This document shows, piece after piece, positions 60,801-64,000 of a DNA stretch of 64,000 nucleotides. The stretch is from NCBI RefSeq assembly GCF_018618755.1, contig NZ_JACSMR010000007.1:1-64000 (forward strand), given 5' to 3'. The notes beneath the pieces were generated by a model. That model made no database searches, was not told where the DNA came from, and saw nothing but the letters and a program-made list of their open reading frames with translations. A program made the position numbers and the translations under genes. This DNA is from Exiguobacterium sp. s193 (GTDB lineage Bacteria > Bacillota > Bacilli > Exiguobacteriales > Exiguobacteriaceae). Numbering within the stretch: the first letter of the stretch is position 1; each line of letters opens with the position of its first letter.

Positions 60801-60881
60801 TCCGGCGAGTGCCGTGAAGTCAATCGTCTGTTCTTCTGCGAACGGGCCGAACGCCCGTAAGGTCAATCGTTCTGGCCGCAT
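57870..60881 (-). CDS. sbcC: Exonuclease SbcCD ATPase subunit
   Basis: This 1003-residue SMC-like ATPase has Walker A GNTGAGKTT (35-43), long coiled coils (about 190-480 and 520-840), a central zinc hook CPVC (504-507) and a C-terminal lobe with signature LSGGESFKASLALALGLSE and Walker B LETMFIDEGFGTLD. With SbcD it opens hairpins and blocked DNA ends. Its start overlaps sbcD by 19 bases, giving coupled synthesis. Length is typical. Confidence 0.97.
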   Translation of the reverse strand: MRPERLTLRAFGPFAEEQTIDFTALAGRTMFVISGNTGAGKTTIFDALTFALYGETSGGEREMTDLRSHFARPDVKTEVELEFLLKGERYRVIRQPSQPHPVNKTDYAHEAELARFDGTAWQPLAIKIPEVKQRVQSLLQLDHKQFSQILLLPQNKFRELLMAESKDKLQILKQLFKTEQYGEFQQRLHRKALDLAAAIKETKTKQLAKLEELPLEVDWVNQNETTIRQVTDELLASLDETIGAAKTVEQQARQDVNQVSERFRQAEQLEHAFVEYERLARLDQELAVMLPDITRQADRYEAATRAAAITGLYDAYLSEQQTVVRLETAQGQLTTELTTLRGRLDQITGQAERLASREQEIRDGARRIDQIEAELKQLREQEQLQQKQKSLAGDVARLNPQALLTERDTKRAERTRIQAELATLADVSNTQLSLQERRFSLQTVEQKHLEWQQSETERKNLIERGTRVRKEKEEAEAAYAEGRNKERMQLASELAEHLHDGEACPVCGSLTHPKPATATKLDDVEALHQSYLKAQTAHQELQATYRTIVERERQLEHAITTLGQEQALPTELDAIRAEISRLVAAEAEQKQQQDKKRQLEQRLRTLETELETLTSQIDQQLAAQGKLELELARLEALLTKAGEPSASKTVLEQEQQTLQANQTQYEAERTTVDQQKDQLNREVAERQGRLEHINEEAATHAAARTQAKADFERALTEERFETSEQFEQARLSRHEMQQLATVLEADRVKRQEVATGLERLKQQINAGARPDLAHLRTLVETAEGRVAEATDQRVGAEKEHIHVKQLIDAWAMLQQTIEAEDARYGIIGELARVGVGENAQRMTFETYVQTAYFDEILQAANRHLKEMTSGRFQLERKTEAGKGLKKYGLDLNVFDAYTSQTRHVKTLSGGESFKASLALALGLSEVVQEASGGVSLETMFIDEGFGTLDPESLEQAIETLLSIQASGRMVGIISHVQELKSRVDAKIEVTQGKTGSTIQLVVE

Positions 60882-61984
60882 GTCGCTTCCTCCTCTAAGA
60901 CGGTCTGCATCGCATCCGTCGGTCGTTTTTCCCGGACTGCTTCATAAAATTCACTGAATAAATCGGTCAACGTCGCCGTCTTGACCTGGTCGCGTGATGC
61001 TTGGACGGAGCGTGTGCTTTCGCGGGTAAAACCGGTCCGCTCAAGATGTAAAATGTTCGGATAGATTTTCTTCAGCTTACCCATCGGATCGATCAAGGCT
61101 TCCGCATCCGTCAAGTTGATTTTGATGTAGTCGTCCGTCGTCTGTGTCGCAACGAACGTCGGATCCATCAGCTCGGCGAGCGTTCCCGTCAACTCCCGTA
61201 AATCGCGTTTCGGGGCGAGCGGTTCAAAGCGGCGGTCAAATGTTCCTGCTTCATTGAGGGTCAAGATATCGACGCCTTTGACATGATTCGCCTCCGAAAA
61301 CGAATACTTCAAGAGTGATCCACTGTAACGCATCGTTTCTGACCGGATCGCGAGCGGATTATGTAGGTGACCGAGCGCCGTGTAAGTGAACGGTGCAAAC
61401 GTACTGGCACTGATTTGCCCCGCCGTCCCGACCGACAATTGACGCTCCGAGTCGGTCTCAAGTCCACCGATGACGAAGGCATGACCGACGAGGACGCTTG
61501 GTCCCGTAATCGTCAAGCCGCTAATGATTTTTCGCATCGCCTCGTCATGGTTACGGATCGTGTCATCCTGATAGACGTAACGGACGATTGCCGGGTCTGC
61601 GAACGGGACCGGGTAAAAGCGGACGCCTTTAATCTCAATCGGTTCAATCACCGGTGTCAGTTTACCGGCGAGGTGAAGACCCGACCGTTCGAGAAGTGTT
61701 GTTGCGAAACTTAGCCGTTCCGCCGAATCGTGGTTGCCACTGATCGCGATGACCGGAATCCCGCGGTCAAGGACGATGTCGGCGAGTGTCGCGTCGAGTA
61801 ACTCGACCGCCTCAGTCGGCGGGACGGCGCGGTCATATAAGTCGCCCGCGATGACAACCGCATCCGGGCGTTCCCGGTCGAGTAATGCTAAAAATGCTTC
61901 GAGCGCGGCCCGTTGATTGTCAATCATCGATTCGCCGTGGACGATTTTGCCTAAATGCCAATCCGCTGTATGAATCCATTTCAT
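60863..61984 (-). CDS. sbcD: Exonuclease SbcCD nuclease subunit
   Basis: This 373-residue Mre11-type phosphoesterase has motifs HTADWHLGK, IAGDLYDR, SGNHDSAERL, VGHAFVIGG and LGHLHNP in order, binding two manganese ions. It is the nuclease partner of SbcC, encoded just upstream and overlapping it. First gene of sbcD-sbcC-acetyltransferase. Confidence 0.97.
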   Translation of the reverse strand: MKWIHTADWHLGKIVHGESMIDNQRAALEAFLALLDRERPDAVVIAGDLYDRAVPPTEAVELLDATLADIVLDRGIPVIAISGNHDSAERLSFATTLLERSGLHLAGKLTPVIEPIEIKGVRFYPVPFADPAIVRYVYQDDTIRNHDEAMRKIISGLTITGPSVLVGHAFVIGGLETDSERQLSVGTAGQISASTFAPFTYTALGHLHNPLAIRSETMRYSGSLLKYSFSEANHVKGVDILTLNEAGTFDRRFEPLAPKRDLRELTGTLAELMDPTFVATQTTDDYIKINLTDAEALIDPMGKLKKIYPNILHLERTGFTRESTRSVQASRDQVKTATLTDLFSEFYEAVREKRPTDAMQTVLEEEATCGQND

Positions 61985-62098
61985 GTTTCTTCACCCTCAC
62001 TTTACTAATATATTAAGTCTAGTTTAGCACGTCTTAATCGGAAATGACGACTCTCATCCGAGCAAAACGCCCTGTCCCGAAACGGGTGTCCGGTCAAT

Positions 62099-62144
62099 AA
62101 AAAAGACAGTAAGACCGGACTTGACCGGATCTTACTGTCTAATT
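62099..62144 (-). terminator. Intrinsic terminator
   Basis: GACAGTAAGACCGG pairs with CCGGATCTTACTGTC-type arms around a short loop and on the minus strand is followed by TTTTTTATTG. Confidence 0.92.
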
Positions 62145-62151
62145 CATTTCA

Positions 62152-62514
62152 TCAATGCTTTTGTCGCATCTGCTTCACAGAGGTGATGATTGAGACCGAT
62201 CCACCAATGATGGCACCAACAACAATCCCTGTTGTAAATTTTGCTTTACGATGTTTACTAGATATATGGGCTGTTTTTGTTTGTTCGAAAATTTGGGCTA
62301 AAGGGGACGTGTCCGGTTCGACTTCGATCAAGTGATCGACATGTTTTTCAACATCTGCTCGTCGCTCGACGCTACAAGGTGACAGATAGAACGGATTTAA
62401 GTTCGTCCGGTACCGATCTGGATTCCAGTTCGCTTGTTGAACCGGTTCAGTTGTCTGTTCTGTCCGCTTCGTCTGGTTCGATGATTGGACCACTTTATCG
62501 AATTCTTGTTTCAT
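62152..62514 (-). CDS. Unknown 120-residue protein with a C-terminal membrane segment
   Basis: Not recognised. The soluble, Gln/Thr-rich first 90 residues (QSSNQTKRTEQTTEPVQQ) are followed by one hydrophobic stretch (TTGIVVGAIIGGSVSIIT) and a basic end (KQMRQKH). The start was placed at ATG 62514 by GAGGAG. It may be a tail-anchored membrane protein. Single gene with its own terminator. Confidence 0.65.
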   Translation of the reverse strand: MKQEFDKVVQSSNQTKRTEQTTEPVQQANWNPDRYRTNLNPFYLSPCSVERRADVEKHVDHLIEVEPDTSPLAQIFEQTKTAHISSKHRKAKFTTGIVVGAIIGGSVSIITSVKQMRQKH

Positions 62515-62639
62515 CCTAATCACTCCTCTTCGCTTTCAGTCTACCTAAAACGACACTTTACGTCTGAAGTCTTATTTACCTCTTTTTCAAACATTCAAAA
62601 CATACATATTGAATATTAGTTTGATATTTTTGTGACTGT

Positions 62640-63650
62640 TCAGCCGAAATAGGCATGGTAGAGCTGTTTCGCCCGGATAAGGTCCTGTTCCCCGTGAATT
62701 AGGACCCGTCCGTCACGAAAGGCGACGAAGCGGTGCGTCTCTGTCTTAAAACTGAGTAAATAATCATTTTTTGCGACAAGCGTCACAACCGGACTCAGAT
62801 TCTGCTCAAGGTGCGCTAAATCACGTGCCCCATCCCCACGGACCTGGACGGCGTCACGTCCGCATAACGTCGTGAACTGAACGGGTTGATTCGTCAAATA
62901 CGGATACGTCCGGTCTGTTCCGCACGACGGACATGACGCTTTTCTTAAGGAGGCGACATCGATCCGGCTCTGCTCGTTCGTCCATACATCGAACGCCAGC
63001 AATTGACACCGTAACGCGTCCGTTGCCCCGATTAGCAGCTTGAAGGCTTCCGCGACTTGATAGGCGGCGACGAGTTGAATCGCCGGCCCAATCACCCCCG
63101 CCGTCTCGCACGTCGCTTGCCCGCGTGGTAAATGTTCGAGCAGACAATGGAGGCACGGCGTCTCGTTCGGTCGAATCGTAAACGTCATCCCGTAACTTCC
63201 GACACAGCCGCCGTAAATCCACGGAATCTTGTGTTGCGCCGCTGCGTCATTGATCAACATCCGGATATCGAAGTGATCGGTCGCGTCAAGGATTAAATCG
63301 ACACCAGAAATCAATTCCGGTAGCTCGTAACGTGTGACATCGGTGACATGAGCTTCGATTTCGACTTCCCGATTGATTGCAGTCAAACGCCGTTTCGCAG
63401 CGATCGCTTTCGGAACATGTTGCGCGGCATCGTCCTCCGTATAAAGATGCTGGCGTTGGAGATTACTCCACTCGACGTAATCACGGTCGACGATCGTCAG
63501 CTTGCCGACCCCGGCACGGACGAGTTGCTCGGCGCTTGCCGTTCCGAGTGCGCCCATGCCGATGATGAGAACATGTTTTTTTGTCAGCTCATCCTGTCCC
63601 GCCTGACCAATCGGACGAAATCGGGTTTGCCGTGAATAACGATCCGTCAT
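62640..63650 (-). CDS. thiF: ThiF/MoeB-type sulfur-carrier adenylyltransferase
   Basis: This 336-residue enzyme adenylates the C-terminal Gly of the sulfur carrier ThiS for thiazole synthesis. Features are RYSRQTRF, the ATP loop [26 protein letters not shown], and two Cys pairs (CLHC and CPSCG) for zinc. The C-terminal extension (about 250-336) lacks the conserved rhodanese Cys loop, although the length is MoeB-like. It overlaps thiG as ATGA, which supports the thiamine assignment over molybdopterin MoeB. Confidence 0.9.
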   Translation of the reverse strand: MTDRYSRQTRFRPIGQAGQDELTKKHVLIIGMGALGTASAEQLVRAGVGKLTIVDRDYVEWSNLQRQHLYTEDDAAQHVPKAIAAKRRLTAINREVEIEAHVTDVTRYELPELISGVDLILDATDHFDIRMLINDAAAQHKIPWIYGGCVGSYGMTFTIRPNETPCLHCLLEHLPRGQATCETAGVIGPAIQLVAAYQVAEAFKLLIGATDALRCQLLAFDVWTNEQSRIDVASLRKASCPSCGTDRTYPYLTNQPVQFTTLCGRDAVQVRGDGARDLAHLEQNLSPVVTLVAKNDYLLSFKTETHRFVAFRDGRVLIHGEQDLIRAKQLYHAYFG

Positions 63651-64000
63651 CGGCTCATCCCTGTCTCGGGACTGCTCGCCGTCGCGTAGCGTTTCTTTTC
63701 GATCCGTCCCGCTTCGAACCCAAGCCGTCCCGCTTCGACGGCTAGCTTCATCGCTCGCGCCATTTTGACCGGGTCGTTCGCGTGGGCGACCGCCGAATTA
63801 AGTAAGACGGCGTCTGCACCGAGCTCCATCGCGTAGGCGACATCAGTCGGTGACCCGATGCCTGCATCGACGATGACCGGGACCGTCATCTGTTCGATGA
63901 TGAAGCTTAAGGCCAGTGGATTGAGAATCCCTTGTCCGGATCCGATCGGTGACGCGGCGGGCATGATGGCGTGACATCCGAGTTCTTCCAGTCTTCGTGC
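63647..64000 (-). CDS. thiG: Thiazole synthase, C-terminal part, running off the window
   Basis: The visible 117 residues are the C-terminal half of ThiG, the enzyme that condenses deoxyxylulose phosphate, dehydroglycine and thiocarboxylated ThiS into the thiazole ring. [48 protein letters not shown] and the FEAGRIEKK tail are diagnostic. The 5' part lies beyond the right edge. It precedes thiF with an ATGA overlap. Confidence 0.95.
   Translation of the reverse strand, partial: ARRLEELGCHAIMPAASPIGSGQGILNPLALSFIIEQMTVPVIVDAGIGSPTDVAYAMELGADAVLLNSAVAHANDPVKMARAMKLAVEAGRLGFEAGRIEKKRYATASSPETGMSR

Noticed and set aside
57944-60957. Several open frames of 60-137 codons antisense to or overlapping sbcC
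   Set aside because: High GC and low stop density of sbcC create them; none has a binding site or domain.

Overview
The window looks like a chromosomal segment of a low-to-mid GC Firmicute of the order Bacillales, most probably Exiguobacterium or a close relative. The support is Bacillus-type ribosome binding sites, a type B RNase P RNA, a T-box riboswitch, a Zur box, and Bacillus-style families (YugO-like channel, YfkN-like nucleotidase, YciC-like CobW protein, YuiF-like antiporter). The genus is inferred from overall protein character, not from a search. No rRNA, tRNA, CRISPR array, prophage or complete insertion sequence was seen.

Layout. 0-1.2 kb: an AT-rich VbhA/Fic toxin-antitoxin pair. 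1.2-3.1 kb: class I lysyl-tRNA synthetase behind a T-box leader. 3.1-17.1 kb: an accessory stretch of small membrane proteins, lipoproteins, SUKH (SMI1/KNR4) immunity-type genes, a RelBE-like pair and many unrecognised genes. At least five genes here are broken: two SUKH genes by a single in-frame stop, an EamA transporter and a small secreted protein by frameshift, and a deaminase by 5' deletion. 17.5-27.1 kb: rlmL and rnpB, a secreted subtilase, a K+ channel, the DUF1659/DUF2922 pair and a lytic transglycosylase. 27.7-40 kb: GH31 glycosidase, cardiolipin synthase, Zur-regulated CobW GTPase, a hydrolase/DinB/GrpB group, a large secreted nucleotidase and a polytopic membrane protein. 40-47 kb: adhE with Rex/Fnr-like dyads, carbonic anhydrase, an antiporter and DedA. 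47-57 kb: a two-gene ABC exporter, a PheC-like binding protein, an SDR oxidoreductase, a MarR/ABC-2 permease pair, VanZ, an M3 peptidase, NERD and BI-1 proteins. 57-64 kb: sbcD-sbcC with an AAC(3)-type acetyltransferase, then thiG-thiF at the right edge.

Most genes stand alone or in two- to three-gene operons closed by clear hairpin terminators. Convergent pairs often share a bidirectional hairpin. Legible regulation includes the lysine-type T-box, the Zur operator, dyads at adhE, a repeated 13-mer at the MarR gene and its permease, and a tandem 10-mer at the RelB-like gene.

The most unusual signal is a dispersed repeat family, present in at least five copies (17.4, 27.3, 33.2, 43.7 and 56.0 kb). 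The copies share a structured core. At least two of them (33.2 and 43.7 kb) carry 9-10 bp terminal inverted repeats and are bracketed by two direct copies of a transcription-terminator-like hairpin. This suggests a non-autonomous mobile element or mobile structured RNA that enters and duplicates intrinsic terminators.
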